Positions 12,001-24,160 of a DNA stretch of 64,000 nucleotides are shown piece after piece. The translations under genes were made by a program, and so were the position numbers. How positions within the stretch are numbered: position 1 is the stretch's first letter; every line of letters starts with the position of its first letter. The notes under the pieces are model-generated. The model ran no database searches. It worked only from the letters and a program-made list of their open reading frames with translations, and was not told the DNA's origin. Origin of the DNA: Stercorarius parasiticus (taxonomy: Eukaryota; Chordata; Aves; Charadriiformes; Stercorariidae); assembly GCA_013396915.1 (NCBI GenBank), contig VWZL01001361.1, forward strand, positions 200,560 through 264,559. The letters are read 5' to 3'.

Positions 12001-15000
12001 GTATGTTTCCTTATGAGTCTACTCTGCCTTCATTAGTACAAGAGACTGCTAAAATCCTGCTGCCCTAGGGACACCCCATCATGATATATCTGCCTGTATC
12101 TATCTGGGGAAGTGATCTTTTCACAGATCTCTTCTTGGATCTCTTTCAGTTGCTTGCGTGGTTGTCTCCCTTCACAGCTGACTGCCTCAGTCCTTGTGCT
12201 GGGCAAAGGAGCAGTGAGGTATTTCAGAGGGAAGGATGCAAACAGCTCAGCAGCTGGACATTGTTTTACAGTCTTAGAGCCCTCAAACCGTGTTACCTAA
12301 TGGTGTTCAGAAATCTAGCTGTCAGCCTTGATGAGTTAAGGGGCTTAGTCTGTGTTAGAAGGCTGATTCTTAGTTCCCTCTTATTAGAGATTCCCTCTAT
12401 ATGATTTTTGGTCCCTCTTTGCTTTATCTGCAAAAGCACATGAAGCATCTGCAAAAGCGAAACAAGAGAACTGGTCTTGGTGGTGAAAGGATACCTACAT
12501 CAAGTATGTATGAGGCAGGCATTACTTGATTGCTTTCCTGAACTTCAAGAGATTGAGAACCTGAGGTTTTGACATATGAAGCTCAGCTAGCCAAATGTTT
12601 GGGTAGTGAGGGTGCACTTTTAATGCCACAGAGCCTATTTTTGGAGACTGAGTAAAGTTCATTTGACAGTGGGATGCTTGGGGGAACTCCTTATCCAGGA
12701 GGAAGCCAGAAGGGACAACAGTCAGGAAACCCAGCAGGGTGAAGGAAGAAAAAAAACCTAAGCTGAAGGCAAGCAACAGCACTTTCCTTTCAGATGTGGG
12801 TAGCTGAGGTGGATAAAAGTTGTTTGTGTTGGAAATGCTCTTTGAGCTTTTGTCTAGGGTAAGAGAGCCAGGAGGGTGCTTGGAGCCAATAGTTCGGCTT
12901 CCCCAGTGAACAATGAAACGATGACCTGAATCCTGCATGCAGCAGGAATGGCAAGGTCAGCCATATGGGATGGATTATGGAGGTGCACAGATAGCTCGTA
13001 CATCTTTTTTCATTTTTCAGACAATGGAACTGTTTCATTTATTGCCTATTATTAAAACTTTATAGCACTAAAAATAAAAAAATGAATGAAAAAGAGAGAG
13101 CGAATTTTGGATACCTTTTAAAGGACTGACCTTATTAAAATAAAGCTGGCAGTGAGTCCTCTTCTGATACTTTTTTTACTTCCTTCATAAAGATGGTGTG
13201 AGAGGGGAGGGTTTATGGCCTGATAGACAGTTTGAAGTCATTTTTTCAGTGCAGTTCTTTGGAAGAGAAAGTGGATGCCACGTGGATAATGTTAAGCACA
13301 CTTGGTACCAGCAGCCCTCACCAAAGCCCAAAAGAAGTTGCTGAGATTTCAGAAATGCTGAAAACAATTCTCTTTTTTTTTTGGTCAGCATTTATTGCTG
13401 TCCCAAAATGTCTCTTCATTGGCCAGGTTGGGTTTGTGTTCCCTCTTAGGGGCTGGAACACACACACAGCATGGCACTCCAGTATTTCTGCTGACTAGGA
13501 GAGCATTACCTTTCTGTCCTGTGGTGGTGATCTGTGATATCTTGGTACTGTAGTAACGTCATAAACTGCTATGCGAGAGAGGGTTGTTGGAGTTGCAGCT
13601 ATGGGAGTTCCTTGATGCCCACCCCCTCACCCCAGCATTTTTTTTACAAAAATAACAATACATCACAGGAAGAAGGAAAAAAATATATTCAAAGGTTAGG
13701 GATAAAGTTGTAAAATCAGTCACACAAAGGTGGTGTGCGTCCTGACCCAAGCTGTTTTTGCATGGCTGCACGTTGTTTTTCTGCAATACGCCATACATGG
13801 GGTGACAGGTGCCCAGCAGGTTAGCACAAAAGGCTGCTGTCTCATGGATCTTGTCTGATGCACAGAAGAATCTGAAAGTTCAGTAAGGATGTGTTCTGCT
13901 TAGATATTATTTCAGAAATGCTCACAACACTTGTTCTGCACAAAGATAAAAAAATCCAAAACACCCAAAACAGGAAAAAAAGGATGATCTAGTATACAGG
14001 AACCTCAATTTAGGTATAAGAGAACTGGACATAACTTTGAGCTCTGTCACCCACATACTTAGGGAGGGTGTTTCTAATGCATGTTCAGCATGTCCACACT
14101 TCTGGGGGGGTAAAGGACTCTCATTTGGAGCAGGAAGAGGAAAGAGGTGAAAGAGGTGGCTTTAAGCCAGCTGTGGAGTTTGGCGTCCACTCTTCAGGTA
14201 CCTGTGGTCACAGTGTTGCCCGGAGCATTACACAGCAATCTGTAAATCCGGTGAAGCTACAGTGTTGCTGCCAGCAGTTGCAGTGTGGAAAGGGGAGGGT
14301 GACAGGAGCTGTGTCCATAGCAAAGGGGCTGTTCTAGCCTTGCTCCCTTGGAGCAGGAAGAGGTGGGTCCCTGGTGGCATCCATCCTTTCCCTGGCATAC
14401 AGGGCAGGAATAGAGCAGCTGTGCAAGCTGCTCTGGTACACTCGATGCTGCCATTTACCCTCTGTGGTCTCACAGGCACAGTGGGGTCCAATCCCTGAAA
14501 GCATTATATTATTCCTGATTTACTCTTTTATTTCTTCTTTTTATTATCTCCCGCCTGTTCTCTTTTTTCCCCTCTTCTTTTACAAGTACAAATCATACAG
14601 TGTGTGTGAGAACTGTATTGATACAGGGGAAAGTGGTAGGCAGAGAGACAGAAACTTTGAGCTGTGAGTCAAGCTGAGCTGAGAATGATGCAGGCTCCAG
14701 GCAGAGGCCGGGCTAATAGCTTTAACCTGCCTTTACAGTTTCTCTGAGCCACCTCCTATTAGGGATTGGATTTTACTGGAAGGGAGTCATGAGAGCAGAG
14801 CTAGAAGTCAGATGCTGGTGCAGAGTGGGTTTATGTGCATGGGGACCTAATGACTGAGCCAGACTATGTGAACACTGGTTGTAGAGAGCTGGCCTCCCTG
14901 CCTACCCGCACAATCCTCGTGGCAGACGCAGAGCAGCTGGATTAGCAGAGCTGGAACTTTCAGTCTGCATTTCTGGATGTATTCCTTGGTTTTAATCACC

Positions 15001-16594
15001 AAGGCAGGGCCTTTCAACAGCAGGTCTTGTTGCATTGCAACCTGCCCAGGGTGTTTTAAGCCCCCTGGATGTACAGTACCAGAAAGTCCTCCCTCAGTGC
15101 TTGAGCTGGGGATTGTTTCATGAGGGTGCAAAAAGGTACCGTTCTCTTCCTGACTATGTGTGTTGAGAAGCAAACGGAGTCTGAACATGTGTGACTTTCT
15201 GACACAGGGAACGGAGGAAATCCTGGGGGTAGTACCGGTAGTCGAAGAGCTGCTTTTGCACACAGAGCCCAGCTTAGCAGATGGGTTGACATTCTGCGCT
15301 GCCTTGTTGTCTCTGAGCTCCATGAGCTGGCAGAGGCCACTATATTAACCAAATAGTTTTGTTGTAATGTGCTCAGCGCTAGTGTGAGACTGCTATGCAG
15401 AGATGTCTTCTGTTTCTACTTCTAACAGCTTAGCAGCTAATAAACACCACGCAACAACCTCTCTTCTAAACCTCCTCTTAAAATACAGAGTTTGGTTTGC
15501 CAACTCAAATGTATTTAAAGCATCTGGGCTTCCGGGGAGACTTTGGAAAGTTAACTGAGTGAGTGGAGGCACGTGCAGAAAGACATTTTCAGAAGCAAAA
15601 GGCAGCTCCAGTATCAGCTCAACATCTGATGAGAGGCTCTGGGGATGTTAGAGCCTTTTGCATTGAAAGGGGATATGTTCTCGCATTTGACGAAGCATCT
15701 CTAGTTGTGTTCGGACAGCGCGAGGGCTATAACCTACTGCTGGAAAAGAGACAGGGGAAGGCGAGGAATGGAGAACAGAGCAATGTGCAGCTTCCACAGA
15801 GGAGACCCTCTCCTGGGAAAAAACTCCAGGAGGTTGTCTTGTAAAGAACATAGGGGTCTTTTGCTGATAATACACCTATGTCCTCACTGAGCCTGTGGAG
15901 TTAGCGACTTTCAGCAGAGATAGCATTCTGTAGTGAAAATAAGAAAAAATGTGAGACCCCAGCCCTTCAAGAGGAAAACTTCACAGTTGATTTTTGGCTT
16001 TTTCTCTTTGGTACTGTCTTCGCAGTGACTAAGGAACCAAAAGCAGAGATACCATTGATCTTTTATAAAAACCCTCTTACGCATTTCTAGTTGAAGTCCC
16101 AAACCAATAAGATTCCCTTTCAGATGGCTTCCTAGAGCACTTCAAAGCAGTGTCTAGAACTAGGAGGTGGCAGGGAAAGGCAATTCATAAAATCTCTCTG
16201 ATCCTGAAGGCTGAGTCCCAGACCTCCCTTGTTTTCATCACAGCTTGTATCCACAAAATGGAAGCCTGCTCTATGATAAAGTATGCCTTGAGGAGCTGAT
16301 GGTCATGTGGCCCTGCAAAGCAGACAAAGTCTGGGATCCTTGCTAAAAAAAGTAAAAGGAGCTGGAAGACTGTGAGGAGTTTTTGAAATCCTGGGCTGGG
16401 GAAATTTCATTTTAGTCTAGTGGCTAGCACCTGTGCGGGAAGGCTCACTTGAGGAATTCACAGATGCCAAGGTGACCTTTTGGTGGCCGCTGTCAGCCTG
16501 TCAAACAAGGTCAGAGCCCTCTTCGCCCAGTGCTGATACCCTTTCCAGCTGACTGACATTCTTCTTCTCTCCTTGCTTTATTTTCATTGCACAG
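9037..16594 (+). other. TBX15: TBX15 intron, 7,558 bp
   Basis: Splits an arginine codon after two bases; donor gtaaca, acceptor ttttcattgcacag. I recognise no CR1 copy, RNA gene or conserved coding block inside. AT-rich stretches at about 9.2-10.4 kb and a more GC-balanced part at 14.0-16.5 kb are the only composition changes I could see by eye. Confidence 0.82.
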
Positions 16595-16692
16595 GACAGG
16601 GCTGGAGGCCATTATGGAGACCTACGCCTTCTGGAGGCCCCCCGTGCGCACTCTCACCTTTGAAGACTTCACTACCATGCAGAAGCAGCAAG
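16595..16692 (+). CDS. TBX15: TBX15, exon at the end of the T-box and start of the C-terminal region
   Basis: This 98-bp exon completes the split arginine codon and reads [25 protein letters not shown], then T-T-M-Q-K-Q-Q. It ends with one base of a glycine codon at the donor gtgagc (16693). The exon links the T-box to the transcriptional regulatory C-terminus. The [16 protein letters not shown] stretch is typical of the TBX15/18/22 group rather than TBX1, TBX5 or Brachyury. The acceptor tattttcattgcacag ends at 16594. The reading frame and both split codons join exactly to the neighbouring exons. Confidence 0.95.
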
Positions 16693-17342
16693 GTGAGCAT
16701 ACAAAGGGCATGCAAAAAGCTGTAGAAAGAAGAGGAGAAGAGGGTGTAAGAGCAGCAACACGCTCTGCTGTATGTCCAGTGGCAGGGATAGGGGTGTCAC
16801 ACACGCTGTTGAGCTCTTGACTGCTGTGGAAGCACATAGAGCAGAGACGATGGATGGAAATGGTGGACAGGCTGTGCCTTATGAAGTGCAATGGAACTGC
16901 TTCATCTCCCTGATGTCCCCAGTGCTAGAACTAGAAGAAGGAGCAGGAAGGAGTGCAGTCAGGTGAGCCAGCCCAAGTACATGGCATGAGTTAAGTGTGA
17001 AGAGAGCACGGAGAGACTGAGGAAATGCTCCGGCATGTCAGGCACATTGTTCTCCATTTACAGTTAACATTTGCCATTTGTGTAGAAACACAAGGGGAAG
17101 CGGTGTATGTCCTCTGGAAGCTTTAGGAGACCAGAAATGTTCCTCGCCCTAGGATCATGCTGCCTCACTTTCAAAACTCAGTGGCCTTGTTGGAGAAACT
17201 TTCTGTTAGTACAAGTCTGGGAGGAATTATTGGTAGACCAAGTGTTTTCCGCTAGTTCATGCTGTGTCTTTTCATAGCTTCTGCCCTTTACATCTCTCAT
17301 TTGTTAAGTAGGGCTTTCATCTCTAGTTTCAGGTTGTGTTTC

Positions 17343-17362
17343 TTTTTTTTTTTTTTTTTTTT
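17343..17362 (+). repeat. Poly(T) tract, T20
   Basis: Uninterrupted run of 20 T in the last TBX15 intron. It may be a simple tract or the A-tail of a very old minus-strand insertion; no retrocopy adjacent to it is recognisable. Confidence 0.9.
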
Positions 17363-18158
17363 GCGTGAATAGGACTTCCTCATTCACTTCATTGCAGCTA
17401 TTTCTAGTTAAAAACATAGTGATCACTAGGAATAGAGGTATCAGAGCAACCGGGTACTTTTTTTTTATTCCAATATACATACAAGAAAAGAAACAATCCA
17501 AAACTCAGTTCAAATGTGACACCTATGAGGTTAAACAATCAAAACCAAATGCGTGCCCTGTGTAGCAGATTCTCCAGCCTCTCACAATCGAGCTTGACAT
17601 CACCCCAAAACTTCCCTCTAGATCTTGAATCCATCTGGGGACGGCGTGGTCTCCTCCAGAGTAAGGGGAGCAGCAGTGGCTGCTGGGGCTGCCCATCACT
17701 GTGGCAGGATCAGAAGGGGATCTAGTGCAGGAATCTCTTCTGGCTGTCCATCCCCCATCCCGGTTCCCCATGTAACACCCGAGAGCTAAATCATTTAGCA
17801 TGATTTTAGCAGAAAAATCATTTTTCTGGTGGCACAGCACCAGAGCAGGACAGAGCACACTCTTGTTGGCTGTGTTAGACTCCCCATGCATGGTCTTTAC
17901 GCGGCCACCCAACTCTTCTTAAACAGTGCAGCATGGAGCAGGAGAGGTTTTGCACAAGCTCAGGGACTTGTGTCAAACAGCACTTGCAGTGGGGTGTGCA
18001 GACACAGAAGGATTAAAGCAGGGATTCAGAAACGTTTTCATCACCCTCCTAAATAGAAACATAACAGCCTCTCCTCCTGGTCGCGGTCGCTGAAGCAGCC
18101 TCCCTCCTCTGTCTCACCCCCTATTTGGGCTCGCACGCCTCCCCTTCCTTCCCCTCCC

Positions 18159-18175
18159 ATTGGTTATCAGATAAC
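18159..18175. promoter_or_regulatory. Possible regulatory site: inverted CCAAT box next to a GATA palindrome
   Basis: The sequence shows ATTGG (inverted CCAAT) at 18159-18163, overlapping by one base a perfect 13-bp palindrome GTTATC-A-GATAAC at 18163-18175, which presents two oppositely oriented GATA-factor core sites. Just upstream (about 18072-18158) is a pyrimidine-rich, comparatively GC- and CpG-rich block. This resembles an intronic enhancer or a cryptic promoter in arrangement, but the function is inference only; single motif matches of this kind also arise by chance. Confidence 0.25.
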
Positions 18176-21100
18176 ATCCTAGTGGCAAGTCCAGCTATTG
18201 CTTACGTGGTAAGGTAATATTAGGAAAGGAAAATATTTAATGTATTTTTAGCTTGTTTTAATATAGTTTGGCAGCTGAAAAACCAGGAAGCAAGCCAGTA
18301 CCCTGTGACCAGCTGGCTCTGTGCAGACCACCACCACTGCGGCACAGACCACTAGGCTTAGGGCAGTCCTTAACTGAAGTTGTGTCTGAAGTCTCAAAAC
18401 TTAATAACTCATTGCAAAACAGCACCCTCAAGCTTTGCGTTTAGCCATGCGAAATGATCTCAAGATAATGAATTAGAAATATTCCCTCCATTATAGTGCT
18501 GACCTCTTCAGTTGTTGCTGTAACAAGCTGACCCTTGGTCTCAGCAGTGGGTGCAAAGCCAAGGTACAAATACACTATATTTTAATTTCTGGCTGCCAGG
18601 ACAGCCCCCAAGGGCCAGCAGAAATATGCTGGTCTGGAGGCCTTGGAATTGCTGGCAGAAAGAGCAAGAAATGCTGAGGTGGCTTTAAGGCACATGTGAT
18701 TCTTCCTTCCAAACATAAGACAACCAGGATGTACAGTGCCCATACCTCTTAATCTCTTGCTTTCATGCACATGAACTGTGTGACAGGTGAGTAAATCAGT
18801 GGTGTTTAACAGTTGACTTCAGCATAAGCTATTGCACCTCAGATTCTGAGCCTTAGCCAGTCTTTTTGTGTAAATGACTTGCCTGGGACTCTACTCCTCT
18901 CTCCCACCTGAAGCCTCAGTGCTCTGAGCTGCATGCTGTTATCTCATCCCCTTGCATATTTATGAATTATAAGTTTTCAGGGTATTATTTTAACAAACGG
19001 ACACTTTAATTCTAGATCATGCTGTTGTATCCAAAGCTGGGTGAATATGTGGCATTTCCTAATAAACATTTGAGGATTGCAAGACTCCATTTTATCCCTT
19101 GAATTGTTAGTTGGGAAAATTCACTGGGGCTACAGAAGACTTTTGGGACTACATGTGTCCACTGCGACTTAAGAGGAGTGCATCCTTACTGCAGAGAGAC
19201 AAGATGACAGCAGCAAAAGTGGCCACGTGCCTAGGAAGGAACATCATCGATGAGGAGCGAGTTATGGTTGTTCAGCCTGGTGAGGCAGGAGAGAGTACAT
19301 AATAGTATTGAAATAAGATGCTGTCTGTGGTGGATAGGAAAAAAGCAATAGTCTTAAGTTATATGAAATCTGGCAAAGTGCTGGAACAGATCCCCTGTAG
19401 GAACCATGGAATTCAGCCTTGATTTTCTAGACACAAGCCCGCCTTACTGTGGTAGGAAAAATGATGATGCTTTCTGGGGCAGAAGCTTGGGACTTCAGCA
19501 GCATAAATATGGTGTCTTTACTGCTTTCCAGCTAGATTTTTCTGTGCTATGGATTGCTATGGATTCTTAGCTTTTCTTTTGTCACTTGGTAATTTTTTCA
19601 TGAAATAAGTGTTATCTGCCTTTTCCAAGACAGTTTTGTCAAACCCAACGGAATTTGTTGCTTGGTTAGAGATTTGACTGATAGAAGTAACTGTATAGGT
19701 TTGATAGATTTTTGGAGAGCACGTAACTTATTGCCGCATGTGCCAGCTTGGAAAAGTTAGCATTAGTGTATATTAAGAAATGAGTAGCTGACTGATCTCA
19801 AAGCTGACATGATAACCGTGAATACAGCATCCAGTGAGGAGACTCCTAGTGTTGCTCTGCAGAGACTGGTTCCAGAGTGAGCTTGTCCAGAACTAAATGA
19901 AACAGTGCAGTTGCTAAAAGGTACAAACCCCATTAAGACTGCAAAGTGGTCAGTAATGATGGGGACAAAGGTATGAAGGGCAACAGAGGTTGCTTGGTAA
20001 CCTGCATACATTCAAACAAAGCGTCGCTTTTAGTTCAGCCAGATAAAATATCATGTGTCTAGAAAAAAAACATAGGACATACATACCCACCGAGTGTGCT
20101 GCAAAGTGTTGGCATTGACAACAGTTTGGAGGTCTCAGTGGATAAGCCACTGCACAGGCAAGGGACAGTGTATGTAATACTGTGATAATGAGAGATATTG
20201 CACTCTTTGGTGTAGAAAAAAAATAGCGGTAAGCAGTGGAGAGGCAATTTCCTAGGCGCAAACTGATATTACAATATGGTCTTCTACTGTAAGTATTTTT
20301 AAAGAGTGGAAAGAGATTGAAGAGGTTTCAGGGGAAAAAAAGTAGAATGGTTTGTTGGATGGAGAAAATGTCTGAGAATGAAAACTCAGTTTGCATAGTT
20401 AATCAAAAAGAAAATCAAGTACCAATTCTTTATGACCTATACTGTCTTGCAGAGAGAAGAATACGTGGTAGCTTTGTGTCAACCGTCCTCGACAGACTCT
20501 TGTGGCTGCCATTTCCATGTTTTTATGACACAACTGTGTGGAACATTTAAGTGGCTCTGATTTTTCTACTCTAAATCCCTTTTTGTGGGATGTTAAGAGA
20601 TAAGGAGTATGGAAGTTCCACCTCATCCACCTTATTCATACATTTAATTGTTTTACAGGTTTTTATGTCCCTCTTCCGTGCTTCTCACAGTGAATAGCAC
20701 CAGCCATTTCATTTCTCTTCAAGTGGGAAGTTTTCCAAGTCCTTAATCGTTTCTTGAAAAACAAATCTGCACAGAGTATTCCAGATGCATCCACATGACA
20801 CAATTATCTAAATGTATTATAATTTTTTCCACATTATCCTTTCTGCCATTCAACATACATCCTAGTGCTTTGCTCATTTGTTTGGCCCAAGCTGTATGTT
20901 GAGTGCGGGCCACAGTGACACACCGAATCGATACTCGGCACGCCGGATGCAGCTGTTTCATACAGGGATTAAATAACTTTCTAATCTACACAATGACAGG
21001 TTTCAGCTGCCACACAAACTGAGAGCCTGATATCACGACCAGTCACATACATGCCTGGTGCGGCTGACTGACTTCAGAAGTACATGAGCTTCATTTGCAT

Positions 21101-22084
21101 GTATTGCTATTGAAGTAAAGCACATCAGTAAGTCTCTGCAGGTCTGTGACCTTAGTGGTCACCAATATTGACCATAGTCCTACCAAGCAGAAGAACACGT
21201 TGTTTCTGTCAGTGAAACCCTCTGGCCTGAGAACAAAAGCTCTCTTTTGGAGCATGCAATCCCAAAGCCATCGCAGCTTTACGAGGGTAAGCACCATGTT
21301 TGACACAATCATAGCAGATCTACAGCCAGTTTGGAAAAAAAAGTCCCCTCCCTGAACAAAACCTTTGCAAGAAATGCTCAGAAAACGGCAGTCCAGGAGA
21401 GACTGACCTTCTGTAGTATGATGTCACCCGCTCTGCAGTCTACTTATTACTAGGGAAAAAGGGGGCTTGGGATTATTGAATGCACATGGCAATGAGATGT
21501 GGGGAAAGCCAAGAATCTATTAAAGTCTTTAATTGGAATATATTTTCAAAATTTAGATTGAACCTCATCCAGATTCTCATTATTAAAAATATGTCGCTTA
21601 GTTTCTTGATTTTAATAGGGAACATAAAATAAAAAAAAAAAGGAGAGAGAGGGGAGAAAGAAAATAAGAGTTCCAGTAACTCTGCATTGTGTCACTTTCC
21701 AAGAGTAAAAAGAGCTATTGCTGGCTCCTATGTGATATATGGTTTCCCACAGGATATTGTGATGAGCAGATCGCTATCAGTGACTGTAAATTTTGCCAGG
21801 ACATAGAGACTAGAAAGGCACTGTGACAATACTGGAATGGTGATCAGTATCTGATCCTCCTACAAAAGCTGATGACTTATGCAAGAAGTAAAATTGAAGG
21901 TACACTAGCAGCTGGTAAAAAAGAACTGCCTCCTAAGCAAAATTTCAGGACTACTATGAAAGTCACACGATGTGGTATATCAGCAGGTTTATAGCACATA
22001 AAATTTTACTTCACCATTAAATTACTGTTTTGGTACATGCATACCAAATCCACAGGAGTCAAACATCTTAGCTTTGACTGGTGA

Positions 22085-24160
22085 GTTCTCAAGGCAGCTT
22101 TCCTTTCAAATGAGGTTTCTTTGCTTGAATAGGTGCCTTTGCTCTCTACCGATTGCTTTCAGTAGATTCAACCCCTTCTCCATCAAATTGAGCATCTGCA
22201 TTGATCTCGGACTGGAGACCTGAGGTAGAGAGGCCACCTGTTAGAGAGTCTGCAAAATTGTTGCTAATGGTTGTTGAGATTAGCCTCTAGAGCTTGAAAT
22301 CTGACTAAAAGGGTATGGGAGGCAGAGAGGGGTGTGCTCCTTGCTGGTCAGACAGCTGTTTCTACCTCTGGTATCAACAGGTATGCTGCTAACTCTACAG
22401 CAGCATGCACGTACAAACTGGTGACTGAGTACAGCTCCTTCTGTCTTCCTCTGCGAGGGAACATCATAACCCTGCAGTCTTGTGTCAACAAGGATACGCA
22501 GAAAAGGCTCCCTCTCCTCTGGTGGAAGAGGTTCAATCTTCTCTTTTACTGCTGGAAAGGAACAATGTTTTCTTGTAGTAGCGACGAGTCCAGACAGACC
22601 CTAAGGCTGCAGATGGGAGACAGATACCCTGAGCTGAGGTGTTGCTGCTTTTCCAGCTTCCTTGTCTGTAAACATTACCCTTTTCAGGCAGGCATCTTCT
22701 CTGTCTTGCCAAAGTTTTTCTGTGCTGCTTGTTACTCATTTCTTCTTTGGCATAATACTCTTCTATATGTCGGGTGTGGTACTCGGGGAGCTGCCGTGAT
22801 TGCACCCATCTGAAAACAATATCATGAGTGCACAAATATGTTTTGTTGTCAAGTGGAGGGAAGACTGAGCCCTCCAGAACTTCATCTGAAGGTATGAGAG
22901 GTGCCTTGAGGCAGAAAGAAACAAACAACTGTTAAGATCCCCTAAATAGCGTCTCTAAAAAGGTGGAGCTGCTGATGTTAAAGGAGGCTGAACAACCTAC
23001 AAATACATCTGCTTGGCCACTTGCCTCCTGACAGCAGCCATCGGTTCTCTCAGCAATGCCACCAGGATCATCTGGATGCTGCTTCCCTTTCAAAATCAAT
23101 TGTGAACGGTCTAGGCTATTGGCAGAGGTCAGATATCTGGGTTTGGTCTCAATTATCTTCTTGATTCTTTTGACCTTGACGAAGAGATTGGAAACAGAGC
23201 AGTTGTTGCCAGAGTTATTGGGATCAAGAGCTGGTTTCTGCTGCATACTTCAAATGGCTAGTAGATTGCCTCATCTAAACGAAGCAACAGGGAACAAACT
23301 GTTCCAGCTTCTTCTTGGTTGAGCTGCAGACAGTTTTTCTTTACGGAAGGGGTATTTCTGGTGCTTCAAGGTCTCATCTTTCACAGTGAAAAGCTGAAAT
23401 ACCCTCCCAGACATGACACGAGGGGCTGAGAGTCAAAGTCTGTGCCACTCCCTGATGACCTGAAAGGAGCCTGAAGCACTTTGTTACTCTCTGGAGGTGT
23501 TTACCCCGAAGTCTAATTACTGAAGCCTAAACCTCTGTTATCACATGGGTGGTGATCAGATTTCACATGGATGAATGGAGGGGGGCAATTTGCACAGTTT
23601 CCTCAGAATGGCACGTTATTTTGTCACGAGTAGAAAGTGGCGTGTGCTTTGAGCTAGCCACAATACTGCAACATTGTTCCTCAGTTCAGAAATTTTGAAC
23701 CACAGTGCCTCTGGGTTTTTATAGTTGTTTACTATATTTTTTAATCATTTAATATGCTGGAGCTTCTAGGGCCTGTGTTGGCCCAAAGCAGACTCCCCCA
23801 AGAATGGCAGGAGAGGTTTGCAATTCAGTTTACTTTTGTCACCACCAAAGAAATCACAACAATTTCTGTTAATCTCAGCTGCAAAGTTGCAGCAGCTTCT
23901 GTTGTGACTTTCTGAAGGATTTGTGCCACAGTCCTTTTCTGCATCCTGTTTTCATTCAGTGCTATCTCCTGGGGTAGCTTTTGTTACATGACCCCCTTGT
24001 CAATGTCTGTGCCCAGCTGATGATTGTAAATGTGAGGTACAGTGCATAATTATCACTGATGAGCAATTTTCTCAACGAAAGTGGGGTGCTCATCATCCTC
24101 CAAGCCTGAGTTGATTTGATCCGTCTGTACTTGAAGAAGGGAAACGGGAGACATTTCTGT
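22085..24160 (-). pseudogene. Unidentified protein-coding relic (pseudogene or retrocopy) in the last TBX15 intron
   Basis: On the minus strand, from about 24160 down to 22085, conceptual translation gives a chain of protein-like segments in shifting frames broken by scattered stops. In minus-strand order these include a lysine/arginine-rich helical stretch with NENRMQKRTVAQILQKVTTE (about 23960-23890), NNYKNPEALWFKISELRNN (about 23730-23675), MSGRVFQLFTVKDETLKH (about 23415-23360), SNLFVKVKRIKKIIETKPRY (about 23195-23130), RWVQSRQLPEYHTRHIEEYY (about 22810-22750) and EPLPPEEREPFLRILVDT (about 22530-22475). The two longest intact pieces are 22932-23246 (104 codons) and 22533-22928 (131 codons). 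Composition and order look like decayed coding sequence rather than chance. I see no intron signals between pieces, which suggests a retrocopy, but no poly(A) remnant or flanking duplication is clear. I do not recognise the parent gene. Confidence 0.45.
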
